Assembly (NCBI RefSeq): GCF_031846185.1
Contig: NZ_JAVRIF010000005.1
Coordinates: 62,001 to 126,000 of the forward strand
DNA from: Thalassotalea_H castellviae
GTDB taxonomy: Bacteria > Pseudomonadota > Gammaproteobacteria > Enterobacterales > Alteromonadaceae
DNA length: 64,000 bases
Reading direction: 5' to 3'
How positions within the stretch are numbered: the first letter of the stretch is position 1; the number at the start of each line of letters is the position of its first letter. The notes beneath the pieces are model-generated. The model made no database searches, was not told where the DNA came from, and worked only from the letters and a program-made list of their open reading frames with translations. Position numbers and translations under genes: made by a program. Of the stretch, positions 7,594 through 18,300 are shown in pieces.

Positions 7594-9708
7594 TTATATT
7601 ACGCCACCACGACCTTCTACAATTGCAGTTGCCACAGCCCTAGGGGTTTCACTATATTGCTTAAATTCCATTGAGTATGATGCTCGCCCTTGCGTTGCAC
7701 TTCGAAGTGCAGTGGCATAGCCAAACATTTCTGATAATGGCACTGTAGCATTAACAATTTTGCTATTACTTGGCCCTTCATCCATACCATCAATTAAGCC
7801 GCGACGTCGATTTAAATCACCCACGACATCACCCATATTTTCTTCTGGTGTTGTTACTTCTACTTTCATGACAGGCTCTAATAACGCTGGAGATGCTGCC
7901 ATTACGCCATTTTTGAAACCCATAGATGCCGCAACTTTAAAAGCGATTTCATTTGAATCAGTTTCATGAAATGAACCGCCAGTTAAAGTTACTTTAATAT
8001 CTAACATTGGGTAAGACGCTAAGACGCCTGAATCCATTTGTTCTTGGAAACCTTTTTCAATGGCTGGGAAGAATTCTTTCGGGATATCTGTACCATCGAT
8101 TATCGCGTTTTCATACACAAAACCTTCGCCTTCACCGGCAGGTTCGATCGTTAAACAAACATGACCATACTGACCTTTGGTGCCCATTTGACGTTCAAAC
8201 TTACCTTCAACTTGTGCAGATTTAGTAATAGTTTCACGATATGAAACTTGTGGATTACCTATATTACAATCCACTTTAAATTCTCGCATCATACGATCAG
8301 TAATAATGTCTAGATGCAATTCACCCATACCAGAAATAATCGTTTGACCTGTTTCTTCGTCAATCACTACATGGAAAGATGGATCTTCAGCAGCCAATTT
8401 TGTTAATGCATTGGCTAACTTTTCTTGGTCAACTTGAGTCTTAGGCTCAACTGCCACAGAAATAACTGGTTCTGGGAATTCCATTTTGTCTAAAGTGATA
8501 ACATTACTTGGGTCGCACAGAGTTTCACCTGTAGTAACATCTTTAAGGCCGATAGCTGCTGCAATATCTCCAGCACGGACTTCTTTAATTTCTTGACGGT
8601 CATTGGCGTGCATTTGAACAATTCGTCCTAAACGCTCTTTCTTACCTTTAAGCGGGTTAAACACCATATCACCGGTTTTTACTACACCCGAATACACTCG
8701 AAAGAAAGTTAATGTACCAACAAATGGGTCAGTTGCAATTTTAAAAGCAAGCGCTGCAAAAGGGGCATTATCGTCAGCTTCTCTTACAGCTTCTGTTTCA
8801 GACTTATCATTAAGTACCCCATGAATAGCTTGCACTTCAGTCGGTGAAGGTAAATATTCAATCACTGAATCAAGAACGGCTTGCACGCCTTTATTTTTAA
8901 AGGCTGAACCACATGAGCAAAGGATAATTTCATTGTTGATAGTACGTTGACGTAAACCTGATTTAATTTCTGCTTCGGATAACTCACCTTCTTCAAGGTA
9001 TTTATCCATTAATTCGTCATTCGCTTCAGCAGCTTCTGATATCAAATTTTCGCGCCATTCTTCGGCTTCGTCTTGCATATCAGCAGGAATCTCTTCATAA
9101 CTAAATGTCATTCCTTGATCCGCTTCATTCCAATTGATCGCTTTCATTTTAATTAAATCAACGATACCTGAAAATTCTTCTTCTGAGCCAATGGCTAGAT
9201 GAATTGGAACGGCATTCGCGCCAAGACGATCTTTTAATTGAGTGACAACATTCAGGAAATTTGCGCCCGTTCTGTCCATTTTATTGACGAAGACAATACG
9301 TGGTACTGAATATTTTTCCATTTGTCGCCAAACAGTTTCAGTTTGAGGTTGTACGCCTGATGATGCACATAATACTAATACCGCACCATCTAAAACACGT
9401 AAAGAACGTTCCACTTCAATAGTAAAATCTACATGGCCAGGAGTATCAATAATATTTATTCGATGATCTTCAAATTGGCCTGTCATCCCTTTCCAGAAAC
9501 AAGTGGTTGCCGCAGACGTAATGGTAATACCACGTTCTTGCTCTTGTTCCATCCAATCCATAGTCGCAGCACCGTCATGCACTTCACCGATCTTATGAGA
9601 AAGACCTGTATAGAAAAGAACACGTTCTGTCGTTGTTGTTTTACCAGCATCAACATGAGCACAAATACCAATATTTCGATAACGCTCAATCGGAGTAGTA
9701 CGAGCCAC
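7594..9708 (-). CDS. fusA: elongation factor G (main copy)
   Basis: EF-G of 704 residues, the translocase of translation and, with RRF, of ribosome recycling. P-loop CAHVDAGKTTTTERVLFYTG near residue 17, DTPGHVDFT near 88, NKMDR near 142, and the C-terminal domain ending MEFKQYSETP are as in E. coli. It lies in the str block downstream of rpsG and 230 bases before tufA. That 230-base gap contains a small AAACTC/GAGTTT hairpin but no gene. Confidence 0.98.
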   Translation of the reverse strand: MARTTPIERYRNIGICAHVDAGKTTTTERVLFYTGLSHKIGEVHDGAATMDWMEQEQERGITITSAATTCFWKGMTGQFEDHRINIIDTPGHVDFTIEVERSLRVLDGAVLVLCASSGVQPQTETVWRQMEKYSVPRIVFVNKMDRTGANFLNVVTQLKDRLGANAVPIHLAIGSEEEFSGIVDLIKMKAINWNEADQGMTFSYEEIPADMQDEAEEWRENLISEAAEANDELMDKYLEEGELSEAEIKSGLRQRTINNEIILCSCGSAFKNKGVQAVLDSVIEYLPSPTEVQAIHGVLNDKSETEAVREADDNAPFAALAFKIATDPFVGTLTFFRVYSGVVKTGDMVFNPLKGKKERLGRIVQMHANDRQEIKEVRAGDIAAAIGLKDVTTGETLCDPSNVITLDKMEFPEPVISVAVEPKTQVDQEKLANALTKLAAEDPSFHVVIDEETGQTIISGMGELHLDIITDRMMREFKVDCNIGNPQVSYRETITKSAQVEGKFERQMGTKGQYGHVCLTIEPAGEGEGFVYENAIIDGTDIPKEFFPAIEKGFQEQMDSGVLASYPMLDIKVTLTGGSFHETDSNEIAFKVAASMGFKNGVMAASPALLEPVMKVEVTTPEENMGDVVGDLNRRRGLIDGMDEGPSNSKIVNATVPLSEMFGYATALRSATQGRASYSMEFKQYSETPRAVATAIVEGRGGVI

Positions 9709-9866
9709 TAATTTTTCCTTTGATTGTAAGAGATATAATTAAATAATTTCATCGATTTCATAAGAACCATTTAACTATATTCTCATTTTAAATATATCTA
9801 GAGTAGAAAAGCGCAGTTGCTGTTCTAAAACAATCAACTGCGCTGTTCAATTTTTTACTATCGTGC

Positions 9867-10340
9867 TTACCAGCGATAGTGAGCGAACGCTTTGTTCGCT
9901 TCGGCCATACGGTGAACGTCTTCACGTTTCTTAACCGCGCTACCTTTGCTATCTGATGCATCAAGCATTTCGTTAGCTAGGCGCTGAGCCATTGATTTTT
10001 CACCACGTTTACGAGCTGCTTCAACTAACCAACGCATGGCTAGAGCATTACGACGTACTGGACGAACTTCAACTGGCACTTGGTAAGTAGAACCACCAAC
10101 ACGACGAGATTTAACTTCGACTTGTGGACGGATGTTTTCAAGGGCAATTTCGAAAAGCTCTAAATGAGTTTTTTCGGTATTTTTTTCAGTTAAAATGTCT
10201 AATGCACCGTATACAATTTTTTCTGCAGTAGATTTTTTACCATCAACCATAAGGATGTTGATGAATTTTGCTAAAAGTTCATTATGGAACTTAGGATCTG
10301 GCAATATTTTACGTTGCCCAACGACGCGTCTTCTTGGCAT
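9867..10340 (-). CDS. rpsG: 30S ribosomal protein S7
   Basis: S7, 157 residues, organises the head of the small subunit and binds the 3' major domain of 16S rRNA. The N-terminus MPRRRVVGQRKILPDPKF and the conserved VGGSTYQVPVEVRP segment are typical. It is the second gene of the str block, about 107 bases after rpsL and before fusA. In E. coli S7 represses this operon from the rpsL-rpsG spacer; the same is plausible here but I did not resolve the site. Confidence 0.98.
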   Translation of the reverse strand: MPRRRVVGQRKILPDPKFHNELLAKFINILMVDGKKSTAEKIVYGALDILTEKNTEKTHLELFEIALENIRPQVEVKSRRVGGSTYQVPVEVRPVRRNALAMRWLVEAARKRGEKSMAQRLANEMLDASDSKGSAVKKREDVHRMAEANKAFAHYRW

Positions 10341-10447
10341 CTTAATTCTCCGTTGTATTCAGGATTAACCCAAAATGTAATATCTTATTTGGCCTTACTT
10401 AACGTTTCTAATCTCTTCCTCATTTTCTAAGAAAGGAAATGGGAAAC

Positions 10448-10822
10448 TTAAGATTTAGGTCGTTTAGCACCGTACTTAGAACGGCCTTGTCTTCTGTCGT
10501 TAACACCTGAACAATCAAGTGCGCCACGAACGGTGTGATAACGCACACCTGGTAAATCTTTAACACGACCACCACGAATCAAGATAACACTATGCTCTTG
10601 TAAGTTGTGACCTTCACCACCGATGTATGAAGTTACTTCGTAGCCGTTAGTTAAACGAACACGAGCAACTTTACGTAGTGCTGAGTTTGGTTTCTTTGGT
10701 GTAGTAGTATACACACGAGTACATACGCCACGACGTTGTGGACAAGCTTGTAACGCTGGAACGTTACTTTTTTGTACCTGTCTGACACGTGGTTTACGTA
10801 CCAATTGGTTAATAGTTGCCAT
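10448..10822 (-). CDS. rpsL: 30S ribosomal protein S12
   Basis: S12, 124 residues, the decoding-centre protein. The TTPKKPNSALRKVARVR segment (Lys near 43) and GGRVKDLPGVRYH (Lys near 88) have the residues of streptomycin-sensitive wild-type S12. It begins the str block. Unlike in E. coli it directly follows rpoC on the same strand, separated by 211 bases that hold the rpoC terminator. Confidence 0.98.
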   Translation of the reverse strand: MATINQLVRKPRVRQVQKSNVPALQACPQRRGVCTRVYTTTPKKPNSALRKVARVRLTNGYEVTSYIGGEGHNLQEHSVILIRGGRVKDLPGVRYHTVRGALDCSGVNDRRQGRSKYGAKRPKS

Positions 10823-10898
10823 TATAGCTCCTGATTAATTAAAACTAAGGGTAATTTTTATTGACTAAGTTTGCCAAAATCACCCGCTTATAAACGTG

Positions 10899-10952
10899 AA
10901 AAACCGCGACCATTTATTTCAAGTACTCAAAGTACAGAATAAAAGGTCGCGG
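10899..10952 (-). terminator. Long hairpin terminator after rpoC
   Basis: On the minus strand CCGCGACC (10945-10952) pairs with GGTCGCGG (10904-10911), and the interior also pairs (TTTATTC/GAAATAAA, GTACT/AGTAC), giving a stem of about 22 bp. It is followed by TTTTT. A second hairpin, AACCTGTC/GACAGGTT, lies between it and the rpoC stop (10974-11006). Together they probably end rplJL-rpoBC transcription before rpsL. Confidence 0.75.
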
Positions 10953-11033
10953 AATTCTAATGGTCAAGCTTTAACCTGTCAAGCTTTACTAGCAGAAGAC
11001 AGGTTAAAATCGACATTTTTTCTACTTTAGTGG

Positions 11034-14000
11034 TTATTCATCCACGCCAGAAGTTAAATCAGCATTTAAAGCATCGGTTAATGCTTGTGCAGCTTCGTCA
11101 GCTGATACTGTGATTTCTTCTTCCACTTCAGCAACACGCTGACGCGCGCGCTCTTGGTGGTAAGCGTAACCAGTACCTGCTGGGATCAAGCGACCAACAA
11201 TAACGTTTTCTTTCAAGCCACGTAACTTATCTTTCTTACCTGCAACAGCTGCTTCAGTAAGAACGCGTGTTGTTTCTTGGAACGAAGCCGCTGAAATAAA
11301 TGATTCCGTTGAAAGTGATGCTTTTGTGATACCCATCATCTGCATTTCATATACAGCAGGACGTTTACCTTCAGCTTCTAGTTCACGGTTAGCAATGTTT
11401 ACATGTGCAACTTCTAACTGTTCACCTTTCAAGAATTCACTATCACCAGCATCAAGAATTTCACACTTACGGATCATTTGACGCACGATAACTTCGATGT
11501 GCTTATCGTTAATTTTAACACCTTGTAAACGATAAACTTCTTGTACTTCGTTCACAATGTAGTTTGCCACTGGAGCAACACCACGTAAGCGTAAAATATC
11601 ATGAGGAGACTCAGGACCATCGGCAATAACTTCACCTTTAATCACTTGCTCACCTTCAAACACGTTTAATTGTCGTGTTTTAGGGATCATCTCTTCGTAT
11701 ACTTCACCACTTTGTTGTGTGATTAATAAACGTACTTTACCTTTCGTTTCTTTACCGAAACCGATAACACCAGTTTTCTCAGCAAGAATTGCAGGTAATT
11801 TAGGCTTACGTGCTTCAAATAAGTCAGCAACACGTGGTAAACCACCGGTAATATCTCGGGTTTTAGAAGACTCTTGAGGAATACGTGCTAACGCATCACC
11901 AATATTAACTTCTACGCCATCTTCTAAGTTGACAATCGCGTTACCTGGCAAGTAGTACAATGCAGGGATATCAGTTCCCGCAATGTTCACATCGTTACCT
12001 TTAGCATCAATCAATTTAACTGCTGGGCGCATTTCTTTACCAGCAGCGTTACGTTGACCAGCATCTGTTACGATGATACTAGATAAACCAGTTAGTTCAT
12101 CTGTTTGACGAACCATAGTTACACCATCTACAAGGTCAACAAACTGAACTTTACCCGCAACTTCCGTAATAATTGGATGTGTATGTGGGTCCCAGTTAGC
12201 AATCGTTTCACCAGCAGTAATTTCACCACCGTCTTTCTTAGAAATTATTGAACCGTAAGGTACTTTATAACGTTCTTTCTCACGACCTAGTTCATCAATT
12301 ACTGTAAGTTCTGATGAACGAGAAGTAATCACTAAGTGATCTTCAGAATTCGTTACAAACTTAGCGTTTTGTAATTTCAAGTGACCTGTATTTTTAACTT
12401 GTACGCTGTTCTCTGCTGATGCACGAGATGCTGCACCACCGATATGGAACGTACGCATGGTTAACTGTGTACCAGGTTCACCGATTGACTGTGCTGCCAC
12501 AACACCAATCGCTTCACCTTGGTTGATCATATGACCACGAGCCAAATCACGACCGTAACAATGAGCACAAATACCAAAGTCAGTTTGACAAGTAATAATT
12601 GAACGAACTTTCATTTGATCGATTGAATTTTCTTCAATGAAATCACATAAAGCTTCATCAATTAACGTATTACGCGCTAATAGCACTTCATCGGTGCCTG
12701 CTTTTAATACATCTTCTGCAACCACACGACCTAGCACACGTTCACGTAATGGTTCAACAACATCACCACCTTCAATCAATGGTGTCATTAATAGACCATC
12801 GTGAGTACCACAATCATGTTCAGTTACCACTAAATCTTGTGCAACATCTACTAAACGACGAGTTAAGTAACCCGAGTTAGCTGTTTTAAGTGCCGTATCG
12901 GCCAAACCTTTACGCGCACCGTGAGTTGAGATGAAGTATTGTAAAACGTTCAAACCTTCACGGAAGTTAGCGGTGATTGGTGTTTCGATGATTGAACCAT
13001 CTGGTTTAGCCATCAAACCACGCATACCAGCTAACTGACGGATCTGAGCGGCACTACCACGAGCACCCGAGTCAGCCATCATGTAGATTGAGTTGAATGA
13101 GTCTTGCTCTTCCATCTCACCGTCACGGTTTAAAATTGATTCTTTTGATAAGTTGTCCATCATCGCTTTCGAGATTTTCTCGTTGGCAGATGACCAAATA
13201 TCAATAACTTTGTTGTATTTTTCGCCTTGAGTAACTAAACCTTGCTCAAATTGAGACTGAATTTCAGAAACTTCTTCTTCAGACTCATCAATGATAGTGT
13301 ATTTAGCATCAGGAATTACCATATCATCAATACCAACTGACGCACCCGCGATCATCGCGTAGTGGAAACCGGTATACATAATGTGATCGGCAAAAATTAC
13401 TGTGTCTTTTAAACCAAGGTTACGATAAGCATGGTTAATCAGTTTTGAAATAGGCTTTTTACCTAAAGGCTGATCAATCAACTCGTAAGGCATACCTTTT
13501 GGACATACTTGCCACAAGATTGCACGACCAACAGTAGTATCACGTAAATTAGTATGTGCAACTAATTCACCTTCAGCATTACGAATATGTTCAGTAATAC
13601 GAATTTTTACACGAGCATGTAACTCAGCAGCACCAGTGCGGTAAGCTTTTTCAGCTTCTTTCGTGTCGGCAAATACCATGCCTTCACCTAAACCATTTAC
13701 ACGATCACGTGTTAGGTAATATAAACCTAATACAACATCTTGTGATGGTACGATGATTGGGTCACCGTTCGCTGGAGAAAGTACGTTGTTCGTTGACATC
13801 ATCAACGTACGTGCTTCCATTTGTGCTTCGATTGTCAACGGTACGTGTACCGCCATTTGGTCACCATCGAAATCGGCGTTATAGGCCGCACAAACTAATG
13901 GATGTAAATGAATCGCTTTACCTTCAATAAGAACAGGTTCAAATGCTTGGATACCTAATCTATGAAGTGTTGGTGCACGGTTAAGCATAACTGGATGTTC

Positions 14001-15251
14001 ACGGATAACTTCATCAAGTACATCCCAAACTTCAGCGCCTTCACGTTCAACTAATTTTTTAGCCGCTTTAATCGTAGTCGCTAAACCACGCGCTTCTAAT
14101 TTGCCGTAGATAAATGGTTTGAATAATTCAAGTGCCATTTTTTTCGGTAAACCACATTGATGTAAACGTAGAGTTGGACCAACGGTAATTACAGAACGAC
14201 CAGAATAATCAACACGCTTACCAAGTAAGTTTTGACGGAAACGACCTTGCTTACCTTTAATCATGTCAGCTAAAGATTTAAGAGGACGTTTGTTTGAACC
14301 AGTGATAGCGCGACCACGACGACCGTTATCTAAAAGTGCATCAACAGACTCTTGTAACATACGCTTTTCGTTACGTACGATAATGTCTGGAGCAACTAAA
14401 TCTAGAAGACGTTTAAGACGGTTGTTACGGTTGATAACACGACGGTATAAATCGTTCAAATCTGATGTAGCAAAACGGCCACCATCCAATGGTACTAACG
14501 GACGTAAATCCGGTGGTAAAATTGGTAGTACGTTCATGATCATCCACTCAGGCTTGTTACCTGAAGCGGCGAATGCTTCCATTAATTTTAAACGCTTCGT
14601 AATTTTCTTGCGCTTAGTTTCACTACCGATTTCAGGAAGCTCTTCACGCATTTGCGCTACTTCGCCATCTAAATCAATTTGTTGTAGTAATGCTAATACC
14701 GCTTCTGCACCCATAAGTGCATCAAATTCATCACCATGTTCTTCTAACGCATCAAGATATTCTTCTTCGGTTAGAATTTGGCTTTTCTCTAATGTTGTCA
14801 TACCAGGTTCAGTAACAACATAAGATTCAAAATAGAGTACGCGTTCAATATCACGTAACGTCATATCAAGTAATAAACCAATACGAGATGGTAATGATTT
14901 TAAGAACCAAATATGCGCAACTGGGCTTGCTAATTCGATATGACCCATACGGTCACGACGAACTTTAGTTAATGTAACTTCAACGCCACATTTTTCACAA
15001 ATAACACCACGATGCTTTAAACGTTTGTATTTACCACAAAGACATTCGTAATCTTTTACTGGACCGAAAATACGCGCACAAAATAAACCATCACGTTCTG
15101 GTTTGAACGTACGATAGTTAATCGTTTCAGGTTTTTTAACTTCACCAAACGACCAAGAACGGATCTGATCTGGTGATGCTAGTCCGATACGTATACCATC
15201 GAACTCTTCTGTTTGATTTTGTTGCTTAAGAAACTTAAGTAAATCTTTCAC
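11034..15251 (-). CDS. rpoC: RNA polymerase beta' subunit
   Basis: The 1405-residue product (E. coli 1407) is the catalytic beta' subunit. The active-site Mg motif NADFDGDQM is near residue 458. The N-terminal zinc ribbon CLCGKYKRLKHRGVICEKCG is near 70-90, and the second zinc site with CQTDFGICAHCYG is near 890. The gene follows rpoB by about 100 bases. Nothing unusual in length or domain content. Confidence 0.99.
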   Translation of the reverse strand: MKDLLKFLKQQNQTEEFDGIRIGLASPDQIRSWSFGEVKKPETINYRTFKPERDGLFCARIFGPVKDYECLCGKYKRLKHRGVICEKCGVEVTLTKVRRDRMGHIELASPVAHIWFLKSLPSRIGLLLDMTLRDIERVLYFESYVVTEPGMTTLEKSQILTEEEYLDALEEHGDEFDALMGAEAVLALLQQIDLDGEVAQMREELPEIGSETKRKKITKRLKLMEAFAASGNKPEWMIMNVLPILPPDLRPLVPLDGGRFATSDLNDLYRRVINRNNRLKRLLDLVAPDIIVRNEKRMLQESVDALLDNGRRGRAITGSNKRPLKSLADMIKGKQGRFRQNLLGKRVDYSGRSVITVGPTLRLHQCGLPKKMALELFKPFIYGKLEARGLATTIKAAKKLVEREGAEVWDVLDEVIREHPVMLNRAPTLHRLGIQAFEPVLIEGKAIHLHPLVCAAYNADFDGDQMAVHVPLTIEAQMEARTLMMSTNNVLSPANGDPIIVPSQDVVLGLYYLTRDRVNGLGEGMVFADTKEAEKAYRTGAAELHARVKIRITEHIRNAEGELVAHTNLRDTTVGRAILWQVCPKGMPYELIDQPLGKKPISKLINHAYRNLGLKDTVIFADHIMYTGFHYAMIAGASVGIDDMVIPDAKYTIIDESEEEVSEIQSQFEQGLVTQGEKYNKVIDIWSSANEKISKAMMDNLSKESILNRDGEMEEQDSFNSIYMMADSGARGSAAQIRQLAGMRGLMAKPDGSIIETPITANFREGLNVLQYFISTHGARKGLADTALKTANSGYLTRRLVDVAQDLVVTEHDCGTHDGLLMTPLIEGGDVVEPLRERVLGRVVAEDVLKAGTDEVLLARNTLIDEALCDFIEENSIDQMKVRSIITCQTDFGICAHCYGRDLARGHMINQGEAIGVVAAQSIGEPGTQLTMRTFHIGGAASRASAENSVQVKNTGHLKLQNAKFVTNSEDHLVITSRSSELTVIDELGREKERYKVPYGSIISKKDGGEITAGETIANWDPHTHPIITEVAGKVQFVDLVDGVTMVRQTDELTGLSSIIVTDAGQRNAAGKEMRPAVKLIDAKGNDVNIAGTDIPALYYLPGNAIVNLEDGVEVNIGDALARIPQESSKTRDITGGLPRVADLFEARKPKLPAILAEKTGVIGFGKETKGKVRLLITQQSGEVYEEMIPKTRQLNVFEGEQVIKGEVIADGPESPHDILRLRGVAPVANYIVNEVQEVYRLQGVKINDKHIEVIVRQMIRKCEILDAGDSEFLKGEQLEVAHVNIANRELEAEGKRPAVYEMQMMGITKASLSTESFISAASFQETTRVLTEAAVAGKKDKLRGLKENVIVGRLIPAGTGYAYHQERARQRVAEVEEEITVSADEAAQALTDALNADLTSGVDE

Positions 15252-15354
15252 ACTCTTCTCCTGTCGGAGTTAAACTTTGAAGAGAAAGTCAGTTAACTGA
15301 CTTTCTCCGCGTACTGAGCTTTAAAAGTAAAGCTCAGCAATACCGTTTTATCAG

Positions 15355-18300
15355 CTAGTCCTGATCTAATTCGATGTTAATACCTAACGAACGAATTTCT
15401 TTCAACAATACATTGAAAGACTCAGGAATGCCTGGTTCCATTCTGTGATCACCGTCAACTAAGTTTTTATACATCTTAGTACGACCGTTAACATCATCAG
15501 ACTTAACCGTTAACATTTCTTGTAGCGTATAAGCAGCACCGTATGCTTCTAATGCCCATACTTCCATCTCACCGAAACGTTGACCACCAAATTGCGCTTT
15601 ACCGCCAAGAGGTTGTTGTGTAACAAGTGAGTAAGAACCCGTAGAACGTGCATGCATTTTGTCATCAACTAAATGGTTTAGTTTCAACATATACATGTAA
15701 CCTACAGTAACAGGACGCTCAAATTCACGACCAGTACGGCCATCAGTTAACGTAAACTGACCGCTTTCTGGCATATCCGCTAATTTGAATAAGTCTTTAA
15801 TTTCACGCTCACTTGCACCATCAAATACTGGTGTAGCGATTGGAAGACCTGCACGTAAGTTATTCGCTAGACGCATGATTTCATCATCAGTAAAGCTTTC
15901 AATATCTACTTCTTGACGAGACTCACCTAGTTCATACACTTCTTTTAAGAAGCCACGAAGCTTAGCAATTTCACGTTGCTCTTGTAGCATACGGTTAATT
16001 TTTTCACCGATACCACGAGCAGCCATACCTAAATGCGTTTCTAGGATCTGACCAATGTTCATACGTGATGGAACACCTAATGGGTTCAATACGATATCAA
16101 CCGGTACACCGTGTTCGTCATATGGCATATCTTCAACAGGTACAACATTTGAAATAACACCTTTGTTACCATGACGACCAGCCATTTTATCACCAGGCTG
16201 AATACGACGTTTAACAGCAAGATATACTTTGATAATTTTTAACACGCCTGGTGCTAAATCGGCACCTTGTGTGATTTTACGACGCTTAACTTCGTATTTC
16301 TTATCAAAATCTGCTTTGATGTTGTCGTATTGCTCAGCGATTTGTTCAAGTTCTGATTGTTGTGCTTCATCAGCTAAGTTTTGAACTAACCACTTATCGC
16401 GTGACATACCGTTAAGGTCTGCATCGTTTAAGCCAGCTGTTAATAGAAGTTTCTTAGCACGAGCATAAATACCATCTTCTAAAATGCTAAATTCATCGCC
16501 TAAATCTTTCTTAACTTCTTTTAATTGTAATTCTTCAATTTCTTCTGCACGTTTATCTTTTTCAACACCATCACGAGTGAAGATTTGAACATCGATAATC
16601 GTACCTGATACTGAATTTGGTACACGTAAAGAACTATCTTTAACGTCAGCAGCTTTCTCACCGAAAATCGCACGTAATAGTTTTTCTTCAGGAGTTAACT
16701 GCGTTTCACCTTTAGGAGTAACTTTACCCACTAAGATATCACCACCGTTAACTTCAGCACCAATATAAACAACACCTGATTCATCTAGTTTGCTTAATGC
16801 TGATTCACCAACGTTAGGAATATCTGAAGTAATTTCTTCAGAGCCTAATTTAGTATCACGAGCAATACAGCTTAATTCTTGAATATGAATCGTTGTGAAA
16901 CGGTCTTCTTGAGCAACACGCTCAGATAACAACATTGAATCCTCAAAGTTGTAACCGTTCCAAGGCATAAATGCGATACGCATGTTTTGCCCTAATGCTA
17001 ATTCACCCATGTCCGTTGAAGGACCATCAGCTAATACATCACCACGAACAACAGGTTCACCCATACGACACTGTGGACGTTGGTTAATACAAGTGTTTTG
17101 GTTTGAACGTGTGTATTTTGTTAAGTTGTAGATATCAATACCCGCTTCACCAGCGTGCATTTCATTTTCATTGACTTTAACAACAATACGCGAAGCATCT
17201 ACATAAGAAACAACACCACCACGTTTAGCTACGGCTGTTACACCAGAGTCAACGGCTACAATTTTCTCCATACCTGTACCAACAAGCGGCTTGTCCACTT
17301 TAAGTGTTGGCACTGCTTGACGTTGCATGTTCGAGCCCATCAAGGCACGGTTAGCATCATCGTGCTCTAGGAATGGGATTAATGACGCTGCAACAGAAAC
17401 GATTTGTTGTGGAGATACATCCATGTACTGCACTTGTTCAGCAGACATCAAGGTAAATTCATTTCTGTGACGACAAGGTACTAAGCCTTCAACAAGTTTG
17501 CCAGCTTCATCAACTTTTGCCGTAGTTTGAGCGATAACAAAGTTACCCTCTTCAATTGCTGATAGGTAGTCAACTTCATCAGTGACTTTTCCATCTACAA
17601 TTTTACGATATGGCGTTTCCAAGAAACCGTAATCGTTAGTTCGTGCGTAACAAGAAAGCGAGTTGATCAAACCAATGTTTGGACCTTCCGGCGTTTCGAT
17701 TGGACAAACACGACCATAATGCGTTGGATGTACATCACGTACTTCAAAACCAGCACGTTCACGCGTTAAACCACCTGGGCCTAATGCAGAGATACGACGT
17801 TTATGCGTCACCTCAGATAACGGGTTGTTTTGATCCATAAACTGTGACAATTGCGAAGAACCGAAAAATTCTTTCACTGCCGCAGAGATTGGCTTAGCGT
17901 TGATTAGATCTTGCGGCATGATTGCATCTAAGTCACCAAGACTTAAACGTTCACGTACTGCACGCTCAACACGAACAAGACCAACACGGAATTGGTTTTC
18001 TGCCATTTCACCTACAGAGCGAATACGACGGTTACCTAAGTGATCAATATCATCAACATCACCTTTACCGTCACGAATGCCGATAAGCGTTCTCATGACT
18101 GCGATGATGTCTTCTTTAGATAAAGTTCCTTCACCTACTTCAACATCACGACCAACACGACGGTTGAACTTCATACGACCTACCGTTGATAAGTCATAAC
18201 GCTCTAAAGAGAAGAATAAGTTATTAAATAACGTTTCTGCCGCATCTTTTGTTGGTGGCTCGCCTGGGCGCATCATGCGATAAATTTCAACTAACGCTTC

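Noticed and set aside
14263..14823. Plus-strand open frame of 186 codons inside rpoC
   Set aside because: Shadow frame rich in Ser and Arg, antisense to a highly conserved essential gene; no RBS and no family resemblance.
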